Positions 12,165 through 22,205 of a stretch of 64,000 bases of DNA are shown here, in pieces. Below the pieces are notes generated by a model. That model saw nothing but the letters and a program-made list of their open reading frames with translations. It had not been told where the DNA came from and did no database searches. Positions within the stretch are counted from its first letter, which is position 1, and the number at the start of each line of letters is the position of its first letter. Both the position numbers and the translations under genes were made by a program. Origin of the DNA: Argopecten irradians (Eukaryota > Mollusca > Bivalvia > Pectinida > Pectinidae); contig NC_091135.1 in NCBI RefSeq assembly GCF_041381155.1, positions 62,145,567 to 62,209,566 of the forward strand. The letters run 5' to 3'.

Positions 12165-12286
12165 TAATTAAGAAACTGGATTAGGATCTTATATACAGAA
12201 ATCTGAAATAAATTATAAATGTAGCTAATTAAGAAACTGGATTAGGATCTTATATACAGAAATCTGAAATAAATTATAAATGTAGC
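12165..12286. repeat. Perfect tandem duplication, 61 bp x 2
   Basis: Bases 12165-12225 are repeated at 12226-12286 (starting taattaagaaactggattag) with essentially no differences, implying a very recent duplication. No coding meaning is seen. The flanking stretch 11850-12164 holds nothing recognisable. Confidence 0.9.
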
Positions 12287-12364
12287 TACAGAACTTGGAT
12301 GTAAAGATTCATAAGAAATGAAAACAAATTTAGTACCGAAATATTGAAATAACAGTGCTAGTGA

Positions 12365-13853
12365 TTACCCAAAAACTCGATGTCGACCTCTGAAGCAGTT
12401 TTGTTGATCAGCGCTTCTGTATGCCTGCATCATCTTCTGCAAGATGATAACGCATTTGCCAGAACTTTCAGGATACATATGTGACACAGTTACATTGTAC
12501 TCATCTAGATATACCCTTCTCGTCCCATTGTAACGTTTTTTATCTTCATATCTATTGCATCCTTGTAATGGGATCCAGTCCTCCATTAGTTTCTAAATTT
12601 GGTTATTTTCATTTCCACTACTGTAATGAGAAAAGTCTTGAGAGTGGGCCTGAGAGGACTGTATATCTTTTGTGTCATGAAGTGCTTCTGCAGAGAATCA
12701 TCATCCGATTCAATGTTTAGCTTCATGCATTGTCGGTTTTGGTCACAGCCATTCTTTAAAATGAATAAAAACAAATCATTATGTAATATAACTGTTGAAG
12801 ATATTCAAACTCCATAATCATTTGACGTATAGGGTAGGGATATTGTAAATAGTCTCTGACTTTTCATTTGCCTGCAAAATGAAATCAACTGTAAATCCCA
12901 ATAACCTGAGCTGTTCCCAAAAGAGAATATACAGTTCAACACCAGTCACACCAACAGAGGGGTCTAGTGAGCAATTGGTAATCTCGTGTTACCTACAAAG
13001 GCTACCTGTAAGACCTCACTTATGAGGTGTTGTTTTACCTGTAAGAAATAATAAAAAAAATTGTAAAATCCCTGTATTATACAACATAATTAATTACTAT
13101 AGGGTGTCCAATTGTTTATTTCAATGTGTGCCGAAACCATTTAGGTCTTATTTTATATCCATTTCATTGTTAATACCGAAAATACTTAGCTTTTATATTC
13201 GAAATGTATCTTTCATATGGGTGCCACAATCAAGGAATAATCCAAACGCGTTCCATTTGGCGTTGCTGTATCACTTAAGTGCAACTGGTACGAATCCGCA
13301 AATGGAACGCACGGTGTATGTACCTACTTCACCTTCCTTGAGAATTCGAAGAAGCTTTCCTTCATTTTGGGTACCTTTGAGATTCAACACAAGGCCTTCT
13401 TGTATCTTCATCTCGTCGTGTACAGGTCCTCCGTGATAACCAGAGGGAGGTGTGTTTATTTTTCTGATAGTGGAAGACACCCATCGAAGTATGTCAGGAG
13501 AAAGTCCAGGATTCTGTGGTGTTCGATTTTTGTACAATAAAGATACGTCTTGAACTCATTTGAAAAGATAATTCTATGACACGAGTGACAGTTGCCAAAT
13601 ACTGTATATAGGTTGGTAGTGTTTGAATACTCTTGCTTATTTACATATATTTCCGAATTGTGAAAATAGGACGTGATATTTCATCTCGATCATTATTATT
13701 GATTATTTCAAATTAATAATATTTAAAAGTAATTAAAAATTCAGCAATTAAAAGTAATTTAAAATGAAATCTTACCTCTGAACGACGCTTGCGTCCAGAT
13801 GGAAGTGCAAATATCTCTCAGCAGTCTTCAGGTCCTCGTATGTGCGGGAGCTT
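12365..13853 (-). pseudogene. Decayed P-element/THAP9-like transposase
   Basis: On the minus strand three blocks lie in the right order for a P-element-type transposase. Block 1 (13776-13853) reads TYEDLKTAERYLH and then, after a one-base frame change, LPSGRKRRSE, like the 'TYE-L-...-LPS-R' stretch of the family; a consensus splice donor gtaag follows at 13771-13775 and a cag acceptor precedes it. Block 2 (13271-13537) has SPDILRWV, then GYHGG-VHDEMKIQEGLVLN, where DEM fits the first catalytic Asp of the RNase H-like fold, ending at CGFVPVAL (family: GFRFPVAHF). Block 3 (12365-12774) is less certain. Frames are interrupted, so it is inactive. Family assignment is by motif memory. Confidence 0.5.
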
Positions 13854-13940
13854 CTGCACCAAAGTTGAAGACATGATTTTATGGCCGATTTATCCAACTT
13901 AATTTGACTGCTATTAAAACGTCATACTGATTTTTCAAGA

Positions 13941-14520
13941 AGGTAGGGCATTAGAATTGTACCTGCTGCCCCTATTGCATGATCGTAAAAGGCGATTAAA
14001 TTTAGGATATTGCATGATCGTAAAAGGCGATTAAATTTAGGATCTTATCTTTTCTCTTCTTCCTAACTGACTTTATCTTTCCTAATGCCTACCTTGGCAC
14101 CACCTCACTTTTGGCCTTGGGTTGAGCGTTCGCCCCTGTGAGGAAGGCTTTGGGTTCTGTCCCCTGGCTGAGACACACCAAAGTCAATAAAAGTGGTAGT
14201 TTCTACTCTTGCTTAGCGCTCAGCAAACAGGGAGTGGGACGACTGGTTCGCCCGTTGTCAGTATAATGTGACCGGGTGGGATGTGTTGCTTTGTGTCTTC
14301 GGCGGCATGCTTCAGTGATATAGCACTATAAAAAGGGCAACAGTTCCACTATACAAGAAGACACAACACGAACATACTGCAGTCTCCCAAAACACGCACC
14401 ACGCACTTCACACACGCTACACACTGCATACATGGGAGGCCGTCCTTACATGACCCTAGCTGTTAATAGGACGTTAAACTAATCAAACAAACAAACAAAC
14501 AAACAAACAAACAAACAAAA
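13941..14520 (+). mobile_element. SINE-type retroposon, near full length
   Basis: Starts around 'ggtagggcattagaattgta', with the head segment 'cctgctgcccctattgcatg' (also at 21226-21320 reversed). A tRNA-like region follows at about 14115-14165 (ggttgagcgttcgcc as an A-box-like part and ggttctgtcccc as a B-box-like part), then a body shared with four other copies (gttgtgtcttc ... ttatagtgctatatcactgaagc in the complement), then the tail gctgttaataggacgttaaa and an (AAAC)n run to 14518. No coding capacity. Copies also lie at 19665, 20036, 21226 and 49447. Confidence 0.75.
13974..14043 (+). repeat. 35-bp tandem duplication within the SINE head
   Basis: The block attgcatgatcgtaaaaggc plus 15 bases occurs twice in direct succession (13974-14008 and 14009-14043). 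The other head copy at 21226-21320 has it once, so this is a private duplication. Confidence 0.9.
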
Positions 14521-15222
14521 ATCAAGAACACTTTCATGGTGTTACTTGCTAATAGAAGCACGTCGTTCAGTATGGAAGGAATTTCATTGTTATCATTTTC
14601 TGTCAGTGATATCTGTGACTTTCTTGTACACGTGTCGGTAAATTTACATTTCTGGAATACGTTTCCAGTGCTAAACAGTCAAAAACATGTACACAAGTTG
14701 GTGTTCGGATGTTCAGCTGAATTCGATACCATATGAAGCTCTGCGATATGTGTAGGAACACTTTGATTGCTATCTAGCCCAGTGCAATTCTCCGTCTTCC
14801 ACTACCTTACTAATAGATTTTAATGACGATTTGGTGTTACTTTGGAGAATCAAACAAACGATTCAGGAGGACTTGGCTTCTTTTTTAATAACCCAACCTG
14901 TGTCATGACTTCATTTTTGCTTGACAATACTCCAGATTTCATCATAAAATTACTTTTTTTTTCAGTTTCTCAAATATCGCACACTTTCCTTTCAAACGTT
15001 CCTCTATACCCTGTTCAGCTTCAGTATCTGGACTTCGATATCCTACACCATGAAATACACGAAACCTGAACCATCCTTACCGTTTCTTACTTTTATGTCT
15101 TTATTGTCTAGGTTATGTTTTTGAAACAAATGAACAAGTTCATCATTAATAACAGATGAATGTTCATTCTCTTCAAGCATAGCGCACAACCAGTAAAAAG
15201 GGATACAAAAAACAAATGCATG
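14521..15222. other. No recognisable feature
   Basis: Short open frames on the plus strand (14536-14736, 14842-15069) show no domain or splice context. No repeat structure is visible. Confidence 0.4.
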
Positions 15223-15388
15223 ATATTTAAGGATTGAATGTCAATTTTGTTGCTTGCATTGGCTGATGAAGAAAGTTAATCTCGTGTAAATGAAGTGAAC
15301 TGCAAAGCAGTTAATGTACCATTTGCATGAGATTAACTTTCTTCAACAGTCAATGCAAGCAACAAATTGATAATCAATCCTTATATTT
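15223..15388. mobile_element. Foldback MITE with 6-bp target duplication
   Basis: The element 15229-15382 (154 bp) is two inverted arms of about 63-65 bp (aaggattgaatgtcaatttt ... and complement) with few mismatches around a short loop. It is flanked by a perfect direct duplication atattt at 15223-15228 and 15383-15388. Non-coding. Its first seven bases, aaggatt, are the same as those of the foldback split at 27195/42855. Confidence 0.88.
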
Positions 15389-17131
15389 ACGTTAACTAAT
15401 TTAAAAATTCCGCTGGTGAAAAAAGTCAAATTCTATGTATTCGGTATAACATTACACTTTGCAACATTGACACAGTTATCGTACATGAATGTACACTCAC
15501 GGAACAGCCGCCAGTCAGTTCTTCTCGGCAGCACAAAATATAATTCTAAAAATAACTTCATTCTTTTGATTTTTTACGATTAAAAACGGCTATTTTGGAA
15601 TATTGTTTTCATGTTTCAAAATCATTGGCTTAAATCTTAAAAAACAACAACATTCTTTTGTCGCTTCAATTACAAAACTTAATGCGCAATACTGGCAGTG
15701 CAGTGAATGTGTGATCCGGTTGCTCGACTCAGCAGGGGTCCGGTTTCGCCGAACAATTGGTATTTATACATAATCAAACCTTTTAAAACTCGATTTCAAT
15801 AATTATGGAATGTAATTAATGTTGTTTTTCCATCTGATAATCATTTACAGCTGACATTTAAATCTTTATTAACTAAACCTAGTATGAAACCCAACCTCTG
15901 TTTCTTTGTTATGCGATGCAGTCCAATAATCATGCTTTCATGACTGAATAAAATATGTTACATGCGGATTTAATCGCAGATCACTGGAAGAATTTTGGAG
16001 TTTAAGGATTAACATTCTAAATTAAGTAAGTAGTCTAGAAACATCGATTCTAAATGTTGGCAGTTTCCAATGACTCTCCGATCCATTCTAGTGGGGTGAC
16101 ACTCACGAGTCACGACATCGTTTCGTTGATAATGGGTGGTAGGCCTAATGTCAACGAAATCAGTCTATTTATAATTTGAGCGTATTTTAATTGAATCTAT
16201 CGTTTCTACATGTATGTAACTGTACAATTATCGTAACGATTGGCGTTCGATTATGCCTAGGCCTGCTATGCATGGCGAATCTTAATGCATTCGGTAGGCT
16301 ACAGTAGCCTACTGTAGTGTAGGCCTATGTTCAGCATCTTTTACCAGGGCTTCAAGCCTAAGTCACCGTTTCATCAAAGTAGACGTGCATATTCTACTGA
16401 CAATTTCTAATATCAATTTATCAAGTGTTTCTGTCTGTGTTTCTTAATGTACAACGGTATTAATAGTAGGCCTCATCGCTGAAAGTACATTCAAAACTGA
16501 AGCGGCGTAAAACTAGGTCACAATGTAAACAATGTACAAATGTATTCTCACGCCGGTCAGAGGTCAACGCGTGACCAAGCATCTTCATTAGGAAATGAAG
16601 AGATCGGAGTTTACTAGTTTCATTGAGGCGGAGCAAAGTGAAAATGTAAATATTAATTGGTAAAATATTACAACTAATCATAGAGTTAAATGTTAATTAC
16701 CTGTTAATAACCTTGTTCTCCTGTCATGATCAAACACAACAATGTCAAATAATGATAATGCTAGGTTGCTTATCAAGTTTATTCCATAGATACAGTAAGA
16801 CATGCGGCAATTGTTTAGCAATCACATGGTGTATACATGTTTATTACATATAAAACATTGACAAAAATATCATGTTCACACTGACCATAATATTTGTAAC
16901 GAAACTTGCTGCCTTGATGAGATTCTTCCATAACAAAATATTATCATTTTATCATTATATATGTGAAGATGTTAAAGGCATGATTGAGGGGGATTCACAT
17001 AGACATTTAGGATGGACTGGGACAGTTCGAGAAACTGTTAAGGAGAGTGTTCTGGCGTATTTTCATGATATGAAACGTACTGAATGTATCCCATACTCAA
17101 TTTCACTTTTGATCTTATTAAAAAGTTGATG
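15389..17131. other. No recognisable gene
   Basis: Contains an AGGCCTA-rich palindromic cluster at about 16250-16335 (for example gtaggctacagtagcctac) and otherwise nothing I recognise. The open frames at 16460-16681 (-) and 16872-17129 (+) have no domain; the latter abuts the helicase remnant below and may be part of the same decayed element. Confidence 0.4.
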
Positions 17132-17345
17132 TGGGATCGCGGAAGCAGCTCCCATGCAATGACTGTCCATAAATAGCAAGGTGCTACACTAGACAGGACT
17201 GTTATTGAATGTAAAAAAATGTTCCAATATGGTCAGCTTACTGTCGCTGTTAGCCGTGTAACAAAGAAAACTGTACTTCAATTGAAAAATTTCCAAGATA
17301 TACTTATAAAATTAAAACAGATTGCATAGAAAAACGCAGAGGAAA
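17132..17345 (+). pseudogene. PIF1-type helicase C-terminal remnant
   Basis: In one frame the text reads HAMTVHK, an in-frame stop where the family has Ser, then QGATLDRTVIECKKMF and YGQLTVAVSRVTKK...LQLKNF. These are helicase motifs V (AMTxHKSQGxTLD) and VI (GQLYVALSRV) of PIF1/RRM3-type helicases, whose main repetitive source in animal genomes is the RepHel protein of Helitrons. Walker A and B motifs are not seen upstream, so only the end survives. A host PIF1-like retrocopy is the alternative. A possible continuation to about 17610 is too decayed to assign. Confidence 0.65.
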
Positions 17346-17639
17346 ACTCAGATGACGAGATGGAAGATGGAACTACTGGAACAGATCAATTTGATTTGTG
17401 TGCACTATAACCCAGAGGCCCCTATCTATATCCTGCCTGGGAATATCAGTATTGAAAAGGATATTTTGAACTCCTTACCAATATAAGAGCAATCTGAATC
17501 ACTTCAACAGTACAGGAAACGAGGTTGTAATTCTCCTACGACACAAAAGTACAGAGCTCCACTCGTTTATAGAGATCCTAGGGAATGAGATATACTGTAA
17601 CAAAGAGAAACAACTTGCTAGAGAAGATATATCGAACAA

Positions 17640-18494
17640 GGAGGTAAATTAAGGATGTACACTCCTGATAAGTCAAATATTTCTTGTATTAATGTTTTTG
17701 TTCTGACATAGATTTTTGGAAATATTTCATACCATAGAAGAAAATAAAATAAAAAAAATATATGTCCGTGTGCTCGTTTTTGAGTTAGTGTGACTCAAAG
17801 ATGCCTAATCGACAAAATATTGGATTTTATGGGAACGTTTCGACTATATACATCAGAGATTTAATCCATAATTTCCTAATGGGGTGTTTCATATGCATTG
17901 ATGTTTACAGAATTTTTTATCTAGTTGTCTTCTTTAAAAATATCTCTTAATTTGAGCTACAAAATGCACAATTTTCAGCCATTTTTGCCAGATTTAACCC
18001 TTTATAGAAAAAATTCTGGTATTTAACATTTGGAAATATTTTGCATATCAACACGAAAAAGGTTGCTCTTTGTAATTCGGGCAGAATTACCTTTTTGCCC
18101 CATTTCAATATCTGTTTTATTTTTCAATTCCAAAATGTAGTTTAGAGTCAAAAATAAATAATTAATATCTATTTGTTTTCATGCTATATCCGACTTTCTG
18201 ATTGGCAGATCCTTTTTCTTCATAAACTATGAAGAAAAAATCCGAGAATGGCGCGAAAACCCGACGTTATCATGACGTCACAAGAGAGACGCCGACGTTG
18301 CGCATTGATTTATAAAAAAATAATCAATCGGAAAATCAATTGAATCGTACGTTTAAACTTATTTTATATTATCAAATAGTCGGAAAAATTAATTATAAGC
18401 ATTGATGTTACTATTTTTTAATTTCATCGGGTTATCAAATAAATTTTGTTTGCAAACTTTTGTGAGAATCCGCTACGCTATGCTGAATTTCATT
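17640..18494. other. No gene; anonymous AT-rich sequence
   Basis: Includes a small palindrome (ttcttcataaactatgaagaa, about 18217-18237) and a block with tgacgtca, as seen in other promoter-like or MITE-like stretches of the window. No domain-bearing frames. Confidence 0.35.
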
Positions 18495-19016
18495 AAAACC
18501 ACACTATACGTAACTATTAACAAAAATTCAAGTTAAATTCGACTCCGATATTGTTAGTATTTGTAGATGTAGTTGAAATTAAGATATATTAAAGAATATT
18601 TATAATGGTTTTTTTGATAACTTTGGTACAGCAGTTGTTGAAAGTCGATACATGTAAACATGCCTTCATTTTAAACTAGTCGCCATAGAAGTTACGATTA
18701 TTGCCGAACGGAAGTCGGAAAGTTCATGACCCGTTTTCGGAAGAGTTCGTACAGACGTTACATAGTTACGGTAGTCACATGACGTTCTCGGCAACGACGT
18801 TACAATTTCGGCTAACTTCGGCTTGTTTGACTAAGTGGGACCCACCTAGCGATGTTTAATATTTATTTTATTTTTATCAAAATATTCCGAATCATAATCG
18901 CTCATCTTGACTTCGATTTAGTCCTATCTCTGCATGACTTACAACATATTTTTTTCAACATTCTTCTAAATCATGAAAAAAATAAGAAAGATACGGATAT
19001 TGGGCCTTTAATAGTC
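18495..19016 (+). repeat. Longer copy of the dispersed repeat at 7271-7396
   Basis: Both ends match the short copy at 7271-7396 (ctatacgtaactattaac at the left; gatacggatattgggcctt at the right). The centre (about 18581-18980) is present only here. No TIR or coding frame recognised. Confidence 0.6.
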
Positions 19017-19433
19017 TGCTATTGACTAGAATCACCTAGATATAATATCAAAGTACACGTCTATGAGGGTGTCTCGGCTACGAAAATATAACTTGCCAAA
19101 TGTTGTGCCAAAAAGGAAGCAACAAGTAAACAAGTAAAATTACAACTGAAAATGTTAGGTCCTCAACACTTTTACTTCATTTATTTTAAAATTACAAATC
19201 TTTAACAAAATCTGCTTTGCACAGACGTCTGTAATCAGACTTTACTATCGACAAGACTTATTTGGAAAAAAATCACAAAATCCCAACTGTATGCTGTTTC
19301 ACAAACAGAGCACATAAATGTGTCGAAAACAGTCAGCATCAACAAGGAAATCACATATATGATTGTAGAAAAAAATCATAGATACATATATTTTGGTGGA
19401 GCCAAATGTGCTTCTAGTCCAATCAACATTTAC

Positions 19434-19531
19434 TCAATCTAAGTCAGAGCTATCGGCATCCCAATTTTCATCAAAACCATCCATATCAGCCCAATCTAAA
19501 TCGGTATCATCAGCATCAAAAGTTACACCAA
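19434..19531 (-). CDS. Possible last exon of an unrecognised gene, Asp/Trp-rich C-terminus
   Basis: Read on the minus strand this gives an acidic end with repeated DxD/DW patterns (for example DTDLDWADMDGFDENWDADS) and a TGA stop (19434-19436). It is preceded by an AG acceptor (complement of ct at 19532-19533). The strong acidic bias with regularly spaced Trp/Phe is unusual for random AT-rich DNA. No upstream exon was found, and the opposite strand has a Ser-rich frame that is its shadow. It could be a transcription-activation or adaptor-binding tail, a transposon C-terminus, or chance. Confidence 0.25.
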
Positions 19532-19664
19532 CTCATATTATATCGCATGTAAAACGAAAGGGAAACTATGAAGAAAAGGGAAAGGGAAACGAAGAAAACG
19601 TTCAATTAAATAGCCATGTGGCACATGCAAGCAAGATGCGTCACATAAATCAGTTACATGCGAC

Positions 19665-19913
19665 TATTTTCTGCTCCTGCTTAGAATACAGGGAGTCGAA
19701 CAACTGGGTGTTTTGTTTGGGTGTCTTTGGAAGCATGCTTGAGTGATATAGCACTATAAACAGGACAAAAAATCCACTATTAAAGAAGACACAAAATGAT
19801 TAGCAAACCACGCACTGTACACTGCATACATATTTCACACTGCTGGGAGACCGTCATTACATGACACTGGTTGTTTACTGGTTAATTTATTAAAACAAAC
19901 AAACAAAGGCAGA
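19665..19913 (+). mobile_element. SINE-type copy, 5'-truncated
   Basis: Matches the body and tail of the element at 13941-14520: agtgatatagcactataaa, agaagacacaaaatg, ctgggagaccgtcattacat, then an AAAC-type tail (aaacaaacaaacaaag). More diverged than the 14-kb copy, and without the tRNA-like head. Confidence 0.7.
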
Positions 19914-20035
19914 ACATACTAAATAGGTAAATATAGCTGGACACATGGAATTACATTTATTAAATGTGTTTCAAATCATACAAAACTCAATGAAGTGCAG
20001 ATGCCAGAAATGGAGTGTAATGTTGGTAGGAATAT

Positions 20036-20455
20036 ATGTTTGATTATTGAACGTCCTATAAACCGCTAGGTCATGTAAGGAGTAGGGCCCGCCATGTATG
20101 CGGTGTGTAGCGTGTATGTAGTGTATGGTGCGTGTTTTGGGAGACAGCGGTATGTTGGTGTTGTGTCTTCTTGTAAAGTGGAACTGTTGCCCTTTGTATA
20201 GTACTATATCACTGAAGCATGCCGTCGAAGATACCAAGCAACACATCACACCTGGTCACATTATGCTGACAAGGGGCGAACCAGGCGTTCCAATCCCAGT
20301 AAGCTGAGGGCTAAGCAGGAGGAGAAAGTGCTTCTTTTATATATTTGGTGTGTCTCGGCCAGGAGACAGAGCCCAGAGTCTACCTTCGAGGGAGAACGCT
20401 CAACAGAGGGCTTAAAGTGAGGCGGTGTCAAGGGAGACGTTAGGAATATATATTC
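20036..20455 (-). mobile_element. SINE-type copy, minus strand
   Basis: Complement of the 13941-14520 element. The tail (gattattgaacgtcctataa) is at 20041, the body (gttgtgtcttcttgtaaagtg; tatcactgaagcatgccg) in the middle, and the tRNA-like head around 20345-20400 (gtgtgtctcggccaggagac). Confidence 0.72.
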
Positions 20456-20499
20456 AACACTATTAAATGAAAATTTTAACTACTCATGGGATTTTCCTT

Positions 20500-21215
20500 A
20501 AAATAGGTGTATGTGGACATTTATTGCCATGCAAGTAACTGTTTTTCACAAAGAATTTACTTGAACAGTAACGTAATCATCAAAATCGTTCTAATTTAGA
20601 AATCTATTGAAAGATTTCATTAGTAACCATTCATAATTAGCCTTGACAACAAAAAATATCCCTAGCAACCACAAAAATACACATAAAACTGATAACTATT
20701 AGTAAATAAAAACAAACGAATAATTGTATATTTGTAAAAAAAAAAATAGAAATTATTGACATCAGCTAGACAGATAAAGCAAATATTAAAAAATGTGGGT
20801 TATCTTTCACATTTATCCTTAGCAACAAATTTCATCCTTAGCAACCCCCCTAAAATACACACCAAATGCTATATCTTGTTTTATAACATCCTTTCTATAC
20901 TCACACATTGGATAAAAAGTCAGTTATATTTACAACATCAACATATTTTTAGGAAATAACAAAAAAGGGTAATTTGCCTTATACATGTATCTTAGCAACG
21001 CATTTTATCCTTCCCTAGCGACAAAAAAATCCAACATTATTACCACATGAAACTTCTGTAATTCTTCATAATTTTGATCAAAAGTCATTTTAATGATTGC
21101 GTTTGAAAATCGATACTGAAAATGGAGAGAAAAAAGGTAATTACCTGTACCTTGGCAACACATATCATCCTTAGCAACCACATAAAAACAGTCATTAAAG
21201 TATCATTGTTACCAA
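20500..21215. repeat. Four diverged units of about 170 bp ('cttagcaac' repeats)
   Basis: A motif pair of the form cttagcaac(a/g)-(10-14 bases)-tccttagcaacc occurs at about 20640, 20812, 20990 and 21155, each followed by 'ataaaa(c/t)' and an AT-rich spacer. The spacing is roughly 160-178 bp. It is an old tandem-unit element; GACGG-rich end and hairpin are not visible here. Confidence 0.5.
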
Positions 21216-21225
21216 ATTAGAGATA

Positions 21226-21320
21226 GAAGAGAACAGGTAAGATTCTAAATTTAGTCGCCTTTTACGATTATGCAATAGGGGCAGCAGGTACAATTCTAAC
21301 ACCTTTCCTGCAGGCTTATG
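21226..21320 (-). mobile_element. SINE head fragment, minus strand
   Basis: Complement of the head segment at 13945-14050: ctaaatttagtcgcctttta, caataggggcagcaggtaca, attctaacacctttcctg. The body and tail are missing or lost. Confidence 0.6.
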
Positions 21321-22205
21321 TTGGTAGGAACTGTCGTTCTGGCAGAATAACTTTCGAACAGGAAGCATCGCACGTATTGGTTACTGTGTTACCAACGAAC
21401 TACCAGTATGTTATTTTAACCATAACCAAGTACATGTTTTTGTGAATACTAACTTTGGTGATTATGTCTAAGAAAACAGAAACTGCTATGATATAATAAG
21501 GTACAGCATGGCAAAAAGGCAATATTCTACTTATGTAAAGATGCTCTACCGCCGACAGATCATAAATGATCCTCATCATTTGAACAATAATTGGTATTTA
21601 ATCATGTATATATGTCTAATTACAATGTGTAACACAAAAACCAATATAGAATAATTCATTTTGCTTTTGGTGCATGTACAATCAGTGCTTCATTCCATAT
21701 AGGACATAGCGTCACGGAATCTTTTCGGGACGAAATTGATTGTTTTTAATATTTTTATTTTGAAGTAAAATTAAAAGCTCAAACTTTTCAATGGTGTAAA
21801 GTAAGTAACTATTGTAACTGAAGAAACATACTTATTCATCTGCTTTGTTTTTTATTTTTATCTTTAAACCATACATGTAGGTCTGAGGTCAGAATTTTAC
21901 TAATTTCTCCACATAATGGGAGAAAACAAATTGCATCAGTAGATGTTATTTACTTTGTAAATGTATATCGTTCAGTATACCCTCGCTGGTAATCACTACG
22001 ATACAAAGTGATATCGATTATAGCGAGCGTTGTCGATCGCAACTCGGCATTCAATGTACTTATTCTGTTTCAGCCAATGGAATAAGAGTTCTCTTTACGC
22101 CGATATCATAGCCAATTAATATCAAGCACACTTAAATATTACATTTGATAAAGTGGGTGACCGCTTTGGAGAATCATTATTCTAATTTTATACATACATT
22201 GTACA
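21321..22205. other. Upstream region of the receptor gene
   Basis: No other gene is visible. A mildly AT-rich stretch precedes the ATG; the last 70 bases contain an AT-rich box (cttaaatatt) but no convincing TATA/initiator arrangement. Transcription start and any 5' untranslated exon cannot be placed. Confidence 0.35.

Noticed and set aside
19393-19746. 117-codon Ser-rich plus frame
   Set aside because: Its first part is the complement of the acidic minus-strand stretch and its end runs into a SINE copy; no domain.
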